From assembly GCA_934645175.1 (NCBI GenBank), contig CAKUDE010000018.1:1-40946 (forward strand): a DNA stretch of 40,946 nucleotides, written 5' to 3'. A model generated the notes under the pieces. That model was not told the DNA's origin. It did not search any database and worked only from the letters and a program-made list of their open reading frames with translations. The DNA is from an uncultured Oscillospiraceae bacterium. Its GTDB lineage: Bacteria; Bacillota; Clostridia; Oscillospirales; Oscillospiraceae. The translations under genes were made by a program, and so were the position numbers. Positions within the stretch are counted from its first letter, which is position 1. Each line of letters starts with the position of its first letter. This document shows positions 23,160 through 29,079 of the stretch, one piece after another.

Positions 23160-23190
23160 GAAAATCTCCTGCGCATCGCTTCCCGCATCA

Positions 23191-23220
23191 AGGATAGCAC
23201 AGCGCGGGGGCGATTGACAA
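23191..23220 (-). promoter_or_regulatory. Promoter of the reverse Cys-rich gene
   Basis: TTGTCA (23220-23215), an 18-base spacer and TATCCT (23196-23191) on the reverse strand lie 31 bases before the start codon. Confidence 0.6.
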
Positions 23221-23236
23221 TAGCGAGGTGAGAATA

Positions 23237-23380
23237 ATGTCGGAGGAGCAGAAGAAACAGGTCGAGGGCGTGCTGCACGAGATGAAGCACATGAACCCGC
23301 AGCAGATTGAGATCGTAATCGCCTATATGCAGGGCGTGACCGCAGCGGCGAAGCTGACGAAGGAAAAGAAGGAGGCGTAA
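23237..23380 (+). CDS. Small early protein, copy B of the duplicated family (47 aa)
   Basis: AGCGAGGTGAGAAT precedes ATG 23237. The product is MSEEQKKQVEGVLHEMKHMN followed by PQQIEIVIAYMQGVTAA and a Lys-rich end. Shared start, length, MQG motif and 5' flank make it a paralogue of the 22444 gene. The leader also keeps a TTGAC element (TTGACA at 23214-23219 against TTGACC at 22421), so both copies may share a regulatory sequence. It is followed by GGAGGCGTAACGCCTC, a short inverted repeat around its stop. Confidence 0.75.
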   Translation: MSEEQKKQVEGVLHEMKHMNPQQIEIVIAYMQGVTAAAKLTKEKKEA

Positions 23381-23429
23381 CGCCTCTGGGCGCGGGGACA
23401 TAGAATACACGAAAAGGAGGCGCTGGGGC

Positions 23430-23615
23430 ATGGCGAAGAAGAAGTATGCAATCCGGACGGAGAGCTATGTGTACGTCGGCGAGACGCCGGTACGCTTTGA
23501 CGATCTGACGCCGGAGCAAAAGCGGCAGGCCGCGACAGAGCTCAAGCTTCGATGGATGCGGGCGCTGTACCCCGGCGTGGAATTTTACGCAGGAGGAGGC
23601 AAAGAGGATACATGA
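23430..23615 (+). CDS. Conserved small phage protein (61 aa)
   Basis: AAAAGGAGGCGCTGGGGC precedes ATG 23430. The sequence KKKYAIRTESYVYVGETPVR with FDDLTPEQKRQAATELKLRW is a motif I know from many Firmicute phages in the early region; it is basic at the start and helical at the end. The stop overlaps the next ATG by 4 bases, so translation is coupled. Function is unknown. Confidence 0.75.
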   Translation: MAKKKYAIRTESYVYVGETPVRFDDLTPEQKRQAATELKLRWMRALYPGVEFYAGGGKEDT

Positions 23616-23860
23616 AGAAGCTGCTTTTAACCCTGAATGAGGTGCTGGAGCTCGGGTCCGCGCTGGAGTTTGCGGGCCAGGCCGCCAGGAGGCGGGCAAA
23701 GGGGCTTGAAGAAACGGCAGAGCTCTGCGCGCAGGAAAACGCGGTAGAGGCTGCGGCGAGGGCTGCGGCCAGCTGCAGAGTAAAGGCGGAAACGCTCGAG
23801 GGAATTTTAAGAAAGGTCAACGCGGCGCTGATTGCGCCGGACGAGGAGGAAGAGGCATGA
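23612..23860 (+). CDS. Ala/Glu-rich helical protein (82 aa)
   Basis: GGAGGAGGCAAAGAGGATAC precedes ATG 23612. The product (LLLTLNEVLELGSALEFAGQ, ETAELCAQENAVEAAARAAA, AETLEGILRKVNAALIAPDEE) is one or two long helices, acidic at the end. It is tied by overlaps to both neighbours, so it belongs to the early polycistron. No known family is recognised. Confidence 0.65.
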   Translation: MKKLLLTLNEVLELGSALEFAGQAARRRAKGLEETAELCAQENAVEAAARAAASCRVKAETLEGILRKVNAALIAPDEEEEA

Positions 23861-24105
23861 GAGGGAAGCTTGCAGAGCGGGCCTGGGACGAGCCCGAGGA
23901 AAGCACCCGGGAGCGGGCGGAGCGGCTGCGCGAGGAGCTGCAGTGCCGGAGAGTCATGCGGCAGACGGCCAAGTGGTGCTGCACATGGCTCAGCGGGGCA
24001 GCGCTTGTAGTGGCCGCGATTGCCGCCTACGCGCAGGTGGCGGACGCCGCCGCCGTGACGGCGGGGATCTCGCTGATGATGGCAGGCGCAGGAATTTTAC
24101 TGTAA
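23857..24105 (+). CDS. Small membrane protein (82 aa)
   Basis: The ATG overlaps the upstream stop (ATGA) with GAGGAGGAAGAGGC before it. A charged N-terminal half (RAWDEPEESTRERAERLREEL) is followed by two hydrophobic helices (WCCTWLSGAALVVAAIAAYA and AAVTAGISLMMAGAGILL). The protein should sit in the cytoplasmic membrane with the N-terminus inside. Small early membrane proteins in phages often alter host envelope or exclude other phages, but no family is recognised. Confidence 0.65.
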   Translation: MRGKLAERAWDEPEESTRERAERLREELQCRRVMRQTAKWCCTWLSGAALVVAAIAAYAQVADAAAVTAGISLMMAGAGILL

Positions 24106-24147
24106 AAAAATCGGCCAGAAGGCCGTAAAAAACAAGGAGGAACACAT

Positions 24148-24444
24148 ATGAACCCCAACAAGGATCAGTTTTACATCGTAAGGTGCGACCGGGCAGGCGT
24201 GTTTTTTGCAAAGATCGCCGAGCGGCGAGGAGACGAGGCGGACCTGACAGAATGCAGGCGGCTGTGGTATTGGGAAGGGGCCGCAAGCCTGTCGCAGCTG
24301 GCGACCGAGGGCGTGAGCAAGCCGCGCGACTGCAAATTTACGGTTACGGTGCCGAGCATGACGGTGCTGGGCGTCATCGAGGTTATCCCGTGCACGGACA
24401 AGGCGGTGAGATGCATCGCGGGGGTGCCGGAATGGAGAGCCTGA
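24148..24444 (+). CDS. DUF6948-like phage protein (98 aa)
   Basis: AACAAGGAGGAACACAT precedes ATG 24148. The product has the pattern YIVRCDRAGVFFAKIAERRG, LTECRRLWYWEGAASLSQLA, KFTVTVPSMTVLGVIEVIPC, which fits a small beta-barrel family (DUF6948-like) frequent in phage early regions. A short hairpin CGGCC-AGAA-GGCCG followed by TAAAAAAC lies before it at about 24112-24125. The next gene starts 13 bases inside its 3' end in another frame. Function is unknown; assignment to the DUF is from memory of its motif. Confidence 0.65.
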   Translation: MNPNKDQFYIVRCDRAGVFFAKIAERRGDEADLTECRRLWYWEGAASLSQLATEGVSKPRDCKFTVTVPSMTVLGVIEVIPCTDKAVRCIAGVPEWRA

Positions 24445-25184
24445 CGGACAAGATTGCGCGGTTCCTGGAGCGCGGCTCCGGCTCCGGCTACGGCTTCGGC
24501 TCCGGCTACGGCTCCGGCTCCGGCTCCGGCTCCGGCTACGGCTTCGGCGACGGCTCCGGCTCCGGCTCCGGACGCGGCTCCGGCTCCGGCTCCGGCTCCG
24601 GCTACGGCTTCGGCGACGGCTCCGGCTACGGCTTCGGCTCCGGCTCCGGCTTCGGCGACGGCTCCGGCTACGGCTCCGGACGCGGCTCCGGCTACGGCTC
24701 CGGCTCCGGCGACGGAATATCAAAAATCAACGGGGTGGACGTCCGGATCATCGACGATGTGCAAACAATCATTACCTCTGTGCATGGAGGGCTGGCGAGG
24801 GGGGCCATGCTGAGGAGCGATTTGCAGCTCATACCGTGCTTTATCGCAAAGGTCGACGGACACTTTGCACACGGGCAGACCGCAAGAGAGGCGGTCGAGG
24901 CGGCGCGCGCGAAAGCGTTTGAGGATATGCCGCAGGAGGCGCGGATCGAGGCGTTTTTGCAGGAGATCAAGCCAGGCAAAGCGTATCCGACGATGGTGTT
25001 TTACGATTGGCACCACCGCCTGACAGGCAGCTGCGAGATGGGGCGAAAGGCCTTTGCCGAGGACCACAATGTGGACCTGGATGGCAAGATGACGCGGGAG
25101 GAGTTTTTTGCGCTGACAAAGGACGCCTACGGCGGCAGCATCATACGCGAGGCGATGCGCGCCGCGCAGGAGGCGGAGGCATGA
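24432..25184 (+). CDS. Phage protein with long GSG(Y/F/D) repeat and conserved C-terminal domain
   Basis: ATG 24432 lies inside the preceding gene with GGGGTGCCGGA before it; the weak site is normal for coupled genes. The 250-residue product has a short N-terminal helix (MESLTDKIARFLER), then about 81 residues (15-95) made almost only of Gly, Ser, Tyr, Phe, Asp with two Arg, then a domain (ISKINGVDVRIIDDVQTIIT, LQLIPCFIAKVDGHFAHGQT, YDWHHRLTGSCEMGRKAFAE, TKDAYGGSIIREAM). That domain family is common in gut phages, where the same flexible Gly/Ser/Tyr linker of varying length occurs. The conserved His/Cys (WHHRLTGSC) could bind metal. Function is unknown; low-complexity linkers of this kind may phase-separate or just space the domain. 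Confidence 0.75.
   Translation: MESLTDKIARFLERGSGSGYGFGSGYGSGSGSGSGYGFGDGSGSGSGRGSGSGSGSGYGFGDGSGYGFGSGSGFGDGSGYGSGRGSGYGSGSGDGISKINGVDVRIIDDVQTIITSVHGGLARGAMLRSDLQLIPCFIAKVDGHFAHGQTAREAVEAARAKAFEDMPQEARIEAFLQEIKPGKAYPTMVFYDWHHRLTGSCEMGRKAFAEDHNVDLDGKMTREEFFALTKDAYGGSIIREAMRAAQEAEA
24474..24716 (+). repeat. 243-bp hexanucleotide-type microsatellite in coding sequence
   Basis: The region is built from GGCTCC, GGCTAC, GGCTTC, GGCGAC and GGACGC units (Gly-Ser, Gly-Tyr, Gly-Phe, Gly-Asp, Gly-Arg). Blocks such as GGCTACGGCTTCGGCGACGG recur, so replication slippage can change copy number in steps of two codons without changing frame. Confidence 0.95.
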
Positions 25185-25423
25185 GCGGCTATGTGCCGCA
25201 GCGCATGCTGCCGGTGCCGCCGCCGTGCGCAAGGGACTGCGCGGGGAGAAGCGCAGACTGCCACGCCAGGTGCTGCAGCTGGGCGCTGTATGAGAGCATT
25301 AGGGGCTGGATTTACGCGGTAAACCAGCGAGGGCGCAAGGCGCGGGAGCTCAGCCAGGCGGCGCACACGCAGGCCGTCCACGCGGACAACCGGGTAAGGA
25401 GGCATAAGTACGTTGCAAAATAG
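25181..25423 (+). CDS. Small Cys-rich phage protein (80 aa)
   Basis: CAGGAGGCGGAGGC precedes ATG 25181. The first half is Cys-rich (PPPCARDCAGRSADCHARCC) with the C..DC..R...CH..C pattern of a small zinc-binding family common in Firmicute phages; the second half is basic and helical (SIRGWIYAVNQRGRKARELS, NRVRRHKYVAK). Its end overlaps the TTG start of the next gene. Function unknown; nucleic-acid binding is plausible from charge and cysteines. Confidence 0.7.
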   Translation: MSGYVPQRMLPVPPPCARDCAGRSADCHARCCSWALYESIRGWIYAVNQRGRKARELSQAAHTQAVHADNRVRRHKYVAK

Positions 25424-25673
25424 CATCGATTACCACGGAGAGCTGGTCAACCCGCAAAACGGGAAGAAGCCATGGATCGTCCATCAGCCAGCCTACGTCG
25501 GCAAGAACTATTTTATGGTAAACTATGCCGGGCGGACGGTGATCGTCCACGCGGCAGACAAAACAGCGGCCCTGTTTTTCGCGGCCAAGCACTGGGGCTA
25601 CAGCTTCCGCAGGCCGGAGTATCACCAGTCGGCGACTGCGGACAAGCTCGGATACAAGCCGGAAAGCTGGTGA
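25413..25673 (+). CDS. Conserved phage protein (86 aa), TTG start
   Basis: The only supported start is TTG 25413, ten bases after AAGGAGG; no ATG lies before residue 35. The product (IDYHGELVNPQNGKKPWIVH, QPAYVGKNYFMVNYAGRTVI, AADKTAALFFAAKHWGYSF) looks like a compact beta/alpha protein of a type seen in other phage early regions. It has no cysteines or membrane segments. The broken methyltransferase begins 7 bases after its stop, so both would have been on one transcript. Confidence 0.65.
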   Translation: MQNSIDYHGELVNPQNGKKPWIVHQPAYVGKNYFMVNYAGRTVIVHAADKTAALFFAAKHWGYSFRRPEYHQSATADKLGYKPESW

Positions 25674-25679
25674 TGCCAA

Positions 25680-26539
25680 ATGCCGATATTAACACACCTT
25701 AGTCTGTTTACCGGCATTTAGTCGGTGGACTTGATCTGGCTGCCGAGTGGGCCGGCTTTACAACCGTCGGGCAGTGCGAGTTTGCGGATTACCCAACAAA
25801 AGTGTTGGAAAAGCACTGGCCGGACGTGCCGCGATGGCGCGACGTCCGGACGCTGACAAAGGAGAGCTTTTATGCACGCACAGGATTACGAACAGTTGAC
25901 GTTATTTCCGGCGGATTTCCCTGCCAGCCATTTTCCGTGGCTGGAAAGCAAAAAGGGAAAGACGATGACCGTTACCTCTGGCCTGAGATGCTCCGGGTTA
26001 TCCGAGAGCTGCGCCCGCGTTGCGTCGTCGGTGAGAATGTACCTGGAATCATCAAGCTTGCCGCCGGGCAGGTGGTTAAGGATCTGGAGCGCGCAGGCTA
26101 TCACGTCGTCGTGTCCAATTTTGAAGCTGCGGCTGTCGGAGCGTGGCACAGACGGTCAAGGGTCTTCTTCGTCGGCATCGAAGATGTGGCCGACGCCGCG
26201 TGCGAGCGAATACAAGGACACGCTGCAATCTGTGCCGCCGAGCAGGAAAAAGAATCCGGGGAAATGCAATCTGACGCAGGCGGTAGCGATGGATCTGATG
26301 CTTGCAACACCGTGCGCGCGGGATTACAGGACAGGGCAGCGGAAGCGGTACGAAAACAAGGTCCGCGCGAACAACCTCAACAATCAGATTGGTGGGCAGC
26401 TGAACCCGACGTGGGTAGAGTGGCTCATGGGCTTCCCAATCGGGTGGACAGACTTAAATGCCTCGGAAACGCGGTAGTGCCGCAGCAGGTATATCCGATT
26501 TTCAAGGCATTGGCGGAAGAACTGAAAAGGAGCGTGTAG
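25680..26539 (+). pseudogene. dcm-like: C5 cytosine DNA methyltransferase, frame-broken in the SAM motif
   Basis: From ATG 25680 the frame encodes MPILTHLSLFTGI and then a TAG at 25719-21. Five bases later (25724) a new frame gives GGLDLAAEWAGF and runs to 26539. Removing the five bases TAGTC (25719-25723) restores the family motif FTGIGGLDLA. The second frame has the catalytic GGFPCQPFS, the ENV motif (VVGENVPGI), WHRRSRVFFVG and the C-terminal CLGNAVVPQQVYPIFKAL, with a short target-recognition part. Such enzymes methylate cytosine at C5, protecting phage DNA. A start at GTG 25802 would lack SAM motif I. So it is a pseudogene, or needs frameshifting, or carries an assembly error. An alternate-frame ORF (25872-26477) overlaps it. 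Confidence 0.88.
25872..26477 (+). CDS. Overprinted ORF inside the methyltransferase gene (201 aa)
   Basis: This frame is +1 relative to the methyltransferase frame and starts at ATG 25872, five bases after AAAGGAGAG, a good ribosome site. The product begins MHAQDYEQLTLFPADFPASH, contains KMWPTPRASEYKD and ends with GGQLNPTWVEWLMGFPIGWT. The WPTP.A and LNP.WVEWLMG.P.GWT motifs are ones I know from many phage proteins encoded at cytosine methyltransferase loci, so this reading frame is probably a real gene although it shares its DNA with motifs IV-X of the enzyme. It begins downstream of the 5-bp lesion and is unaffected by it. Function is unknown; a specificity partner or antirestriction factor is a guess. 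Confidence 0.72.
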   Translation: MHAQDYEQLTLFPADFPASHFPWLESKKGKTMTVTSGLRCSGLSESCARVASSVRMYLESSSLPPGRWLRIWSAQAITSSCPILKLRLSERGTDGQGSSSSASKMWPTPRASEYKDTLQSVPPSRKKNPGKCNLTQAVAMDLMLATPCARDYRTGQRKRYENKVRANNLNNQIGGQLNPTWVEWLMGFPIGWTDLNASETR

Positions 26540-26565
26540 CGGCTGAGAAAGGCGGGGAGGTTGAA

Positions 26566-27429
26566 ATGAATCGGATTGTGCGGGTATTCCCGAGGAAGAC
26601 GGCTGCGTCTCCTACGGATGCGCTGGCATTTTTCGGCGCGCCGACAATCGAGAATATCGCGGACTGCATCAAGGCTGGCGTTGAAGCGGTACATATCTCT
26701 ACAACCTTCACGTGGGACATTCCTCGCGCAGAAGACCTCTACTATGCTTGGCAGATTCTCGGTGTTCCGGTTGAAGTCGGAGGCCCGGCATTTGATGACC
26801 GCATGGGTGATTTCACGCCGGGAATGTATCTCCGGGACGGCTATATCTTCACGTCGCGCGGCTGTACGAAGGAATGTTGGTTCTGCTCTGTTCCGCGCTG
26901 CGCACATGGCGTGATTCGGGAGCTGCCGATCGTGGACGGCTGGAACATCCTTGACGATAACATCTTAGGCACGTCCGAGGCACATTTCCGAGCGGTCTGC
27001 GAAATGCTCAAACGACAGGAACATCCGGCGATCTTCACCGGAGGACTGGAGCCATCCTTGCTTCAACAATGGCAAGCGGATCTGCTGCGGGAAGTCAAGC
27101 CGAAGCGACTTTACACGGCGTATGACACAAAGGATGATTTGGAACCGCTGATTGAAATGGGGCGCAAACTCCGTTTTGCGGGATTTCGGCCAAAGAGCCA
27201 TACCATGTGCTGCTATGTGCTTGTTGGGTACGACGGAGACAGCTTTGAGGACGCGGAGCTGCGGCTGACACAGACCATGCAGGAGGGTTTTGTGCCGTAT
27301 GCAATGCTGTTTCGCGGAGAGGATGGACAGCACGCCCTGGAGTGGAGGCACTTTCAGCGCGAATGGTGTCGGCCGATTATCACCGGGAAGAAATTTAATG
27401 AGTATTGGAGGGAAAACCATGACGGATAA
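26566..27429 (+). CDS. Phage radical SAM enzyme
   Basis: ATG 26566 has GGGGAGGTTGAA upstream; upstream codons belong to the methyltransferase end. The 287-residue protein has the iron-sulphur/SAM motif CxxxCxxC as Cys100, Cys104, Cys107 (SRGCTKECWFCSVPR), followed by strands and helices of a partial TIM barrel (WNILDDNILGTSEAHFRAVC, AIFTGGLEPSLLQQWQADLL, RLYTAYDTKDDLEPLIEMG, CYVLVGYDGDSFEDAELRL). The N-terminal ~90 residues (VRVFPRKTAASPTDALAFFG) are a family-specific cap. Radical SAM proteins use a 5'-deoxyadenosyl radical; the substrate here is unknown. Its position right after the cytosine methyltransferase allows a role in DNA base modification, but tRNA or peptide substrates are equally open. 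It is followed without a gap by a small Cys-rich gene. Confidence 0.88.
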   Translation: MNRIVRVFPRKTAASPTDALAFFGAPTIENIADCIKAGVEAVHISTTFTWDIPRAEDLYYAWQILGVPVEVGGPAFDDRMGDFTPGMYLRDGYIFTSRGCTKECWFCSVPRCAHGVIRELPIVDGWNILDDNILGTSEAHFRAVCEMLKRQEHPAIFTGGLEPSLLQQWQADLLREVKPKRLYTAYDTKDDLEPLIEMGRKLRFAGFRPKSHTMCCYVLVGYDGDSFEDAELRLTQTMQEGFVPYAMLFRGEDGQHALEWRHFQREWCRPIITGKKFNEYWRENHDG

Positions 27430-27565
27430 CGAGATCATTCAGGCGCTGCGGTGCTGCGCGAATGGAGAATCGGAAGATTGCCAGTTTGCAGGGCACGGCG
27501 TATGCGGGTGTCCGGGGTTGAGCGATGACCTCATCGAGAGCCTGACCGGGGAGGTCGAGCTGTGA
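27419..27565 (+). CDS. Small Cys-rich phage protein (48 aa)
   Basis: ATG 27419 lies after TTGGAGGGAAAACC and overlaps the radical SAM gene end. The product MTDNEIIQALRCCANGESED with CQFAGHGVCGCPGL has five cysteines in a C...C...C.C pattern and a helical end. This small family (E.I.AL.CC......C) is common in Firmicute phage early regions and probably binds zinc. Coupled by overlaps to both neighbours. Function unknown. Confidence 0.75.
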   Translation: MTDNEIIQALRCCANGESEDCQFAGHGVCGCPGLSDDLIESLTGEVEL

Positions 27566-27846
27566 AAAAAGTATACATAGCCGGTAAAATCACAGGAGAT
27601 CCGGGATATCGGGATAAATTTGCGGCGGCAGAAATACAACTGGTATGGCAGGGGAACGTTGTACTAAATCCAGCCGAGCTGCCGGATGGAATGACCAAAG
27701 CAGACTATATGCGCATCTGCTTTGCTATGATCGATGTGGCGGACGCGGTTGTTTTCCTGCCGGACGCAGCGGAAAGCGCAGGTGCGCGGCTGGAAATGGC
27801 ATACTGCGAGTACATCGAGAAGGAGTATGAGACATGGAACGACTGA
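27562..27846 (+). CDS. DUF4406 (nucleoside 2-deoxyribosyltransferase-like) protein
   Basis: GTG 27562 follows GGGGAGGTCGAGCT and overlaps the previous stop. The 94-residue product begins KKVYIAGKITGDPGYRDKF and contains PAELPDGMTKADYMRICFAM and DAVVFLPDAAESAGARLEMA. This is the DUF4406 pattern, a small relative of nucleoside 2-deoxyribosyltransferases in which YIAG and the acidic residue in D(A)VV.LP.A..S.GA..E form the nucleotide pocket. In phages it may act on host nucleotides or modified nucleosides. It is next to the methyltransferase/radical SAM genes, which makes a nucleotide-metabolism link possible but unproven. Confidence 0.82.
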   Translation: MKKVYIAGKITGDPGYRDKFAAAEIQLVWQGNVVLNPAELPDGMTKADYMRICFAMIDVADAVVFLPDAAESAGARLEMAYCEYIEKEYETWND

Positions 27847-28304
27847 CGAAACGGGGAAATGGACACGCCTATTATCCGCGCTGTTTTAAGGAACCGTGCT
27901 ACGGCAGCGGGTGCAAAATCAAGGACTGCCCGTTTGAGACGGAAGTGTGTGAGCGCCTCACGGCCTACGAGGACACGGGGCTGACGCCGGAGCAAGTCTA
28001 TAAGATGTACGGCGAATACTGTCTTTTGGAGTCTGCACTCAAAAACTATGGGAGCCACAAACGGATGAAAGAGCTTGCCGAGGCCGACAAGGGCGGGCGG
28101 ATCGTCGTACTGCCGTGCAAGGTGGGCGATACGGTGTGGAGGCTGAAACGAACGTTCGAAACATGGCCGGATACAAGCAAGCCATACATCGAGGCCGATG
28201 CTTTCCTTCTGCAGGATATCTGGAAAATTGGGAAAAGCGTTTTTCTTACGCTATCCGCTGCGGAAAAAGCGTTGGCGGGGTTGGAGGAAAAGAGGAATGG
28301 CTGA
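27834..28304 (+). CDS. Conserved Cys-rich phage protein (156 aa)
   Basis: AAGGAGTATGAGAC precedes ATG 27834 inside the DUF4406 gene end. The N-terminal part (MERLTKRGNGHAYYPRCFKE, CYGSGCKIKDCPFETEVC) has cysteines spaced for zinc binding, and CERLTAYEDTGLTPEQV is a hallmark of a very common Firmicute phage protein. A beta-rich C-terminal part (GGRIVVLPCKVGDTVWRL) follows. Function is unknown. It is part of the overlapping early polycistron. Confidence 0.8.
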   Translation: MERLTKRGNGHAYYPRCFKEPCYGSGCKIKDCPFETEVCERLTAYEDTGLTPEQVYKMYGEYCLLESALKNYGSHKRMKELAEADKGGRIVVLPCKVGDTVWRLKRTFETWPDTSKPYIEADAFLLQDIWKIGKSVFLTLSAAEKALAGLEEKRNG

Positions 28305-28359
28305 GTTTCGCCAGTGCCCGTTCTGCGGAGGAGAAATCGATGGGACAGCACAAGCATAA
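28297..28359 (+). CDS. Truncated zinc-ribbon micro-ORF (20 aa, CPFCGG knuckle)
   Basis: ATG 28297 lies after TTGGAGGAAAAGAGGA and encodes MAEFRQCPFCGGEIDGTAQA before TAA at 28357. The CPFCGGE start is that of the Lar-type restriction-alleviation zinc-ribbon family, which needs a second cysteine pair that is missing here. It is either a remnant whose body has been replaced by the gene at 28340, or a leader peptide whose translation couples the neighbours. Confidence 0.45.
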   Translation: MAEFRQCPFCGGEIDGTAQA

Positions 28360-28540
28360 CCCGACGGCCATTGCGGCAAAGAACGGGGAGCTGCCACCTA
28401 AGAAGCGGGAACCGAGGCTGACGAACCGGCAGGCTGAGAGGCTTTTGAAGCTTGAGATGCTATCACGGATGCCAATACTTGAAGCGCTGCCGCCGGAGAT
28501 GAAGGACAGAACTGTAAAGGAGTGTATGGGAAATGTCTGA
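28340..28540 (+). CDS. Basic small phage protein (66 aa)
   Basis: ATG 28340 follows GGAGGAGAAATCG; the frame continues upstream without support. The product begins MGQHKHNPTAIAAKNGELPP followed by KKREPRLTNRQAERLLKLEM and ends KECMGNV. It is basic, helical in its second half. The stop overlaps the next ATG (28533). The NP.A..AK.GELPPK motif is common in small phage proteins of this region. Function unknown. Confidence 0.65.
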   Translation: MGQHKHNPTAIAAKNGELPPKKREPRLTNRQAERLLKLEMLSRMPILEALPPEMKDRTVKECMGNV

Positions 28541-28898
28541 TGAATACATCAGCCGCGAAGCGGCGCTGAAAGACTTTGAGGCAAACAACGCAAGGAATCC
28601 GAACTGGACACCGCAGCGAGTGAAAACGCTCCTGCTGCGTCAGCCCGCCGCGGACGTTGCGGATGTGGTGCATGGAATGCCGGTGACGGAAGTGCGCACG
28701 AGGACGATTGTGGGGTACCATGAGGAGATCGGCATGTTTGCGGCTGACGGCTCCAATCTTTATCGTAAAAATATGGTGCATGTGAATATCCCGTATGATC
28801 ACTGCCCGGCTTGCAGAGCGATACTGTGCTCTCGCTGGCATAATTTCTGCGGCAAATGCGGCGCGCGGATGGACGGTGGAGGGCATGAGGTGGATTGA
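28533..28898 (+). CDS. Phage zinc-ribbon protein (121 aa)
   Basis: AAGGAGTGTATGGGAA precedes ATG 28533. The N-terminal part (MSDEYISREAALKDFEANNA) matches the start of a very common Firmicute phage family, and a C-terminal zinc ribbon is clear: CPACRAILCSRWHNFCGKCG gives C-x2-C ... C-x2-C ligands. Between them VVHGMPVTEVRTRTIVGYH is beta-rich. The ribbon suggests nucleic-acid or protein binding. No enzyme function is known to me. Confidence 0.8.
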   Translation: MSDEYISREAALKDFEANNARNPNWTPQRVKTLLLRQPAADVADVVHGMPVTEVRTRTIVGYHEEIGMFAADGSNLYRKNMVHVNIPYDHCPACRAILCSRWHNFCGKCGARMDGGGHEVD

Positions 28899-29079
28899 TC
28901 TGGACGCGCTGGAGCTGATGCAGGCAAAGCCGGGCGCGTTTATCTCGGAGGAGTTTGCCTGCGGCTGGAATGCGGCGCTCGCCTGGCTGGAGCTTACGGC
29001 GGCGGAACAGAGCATCCGGCGCAAAAAGCGGGAGCGGCGGAAGAATGGGAGGCGGACGGATGAGCGGGCTGAGGTTTGA
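28885..29079 (+). CDS. Small basic phage protein (64 aa)
   Basis: ATG 28885 follows GGTGGAGGGC at the end of the zinc-ribbon gene. The product MRWIDLDALELMQAKPGAFI continues with SEEFACGWNAALAWLELTAA and ends in a strongly basic tail (RRKKRERRKNGRRTDE-like composition). WIDLDAL...KPGAF....ACGWNAAL is a recognisable small phage pattern. The basic tail could bind nucleic acid. It overlaps the next gene's start. Confidence 0.65.
   Translation: MRWIDLDALELMQAKPGAFISEEFACGWNAALAWLELTAAEQSIRRKKRERRKNGRRTDERAEV

Noticed and set aside
24097..24723. Long reverse-strand frame with SRSRSR repeats (RS-domain look)
   Set aside because: It is the reverse reading of the GGCTCC repeat tract; no start signal and the forward gene is clearly real.
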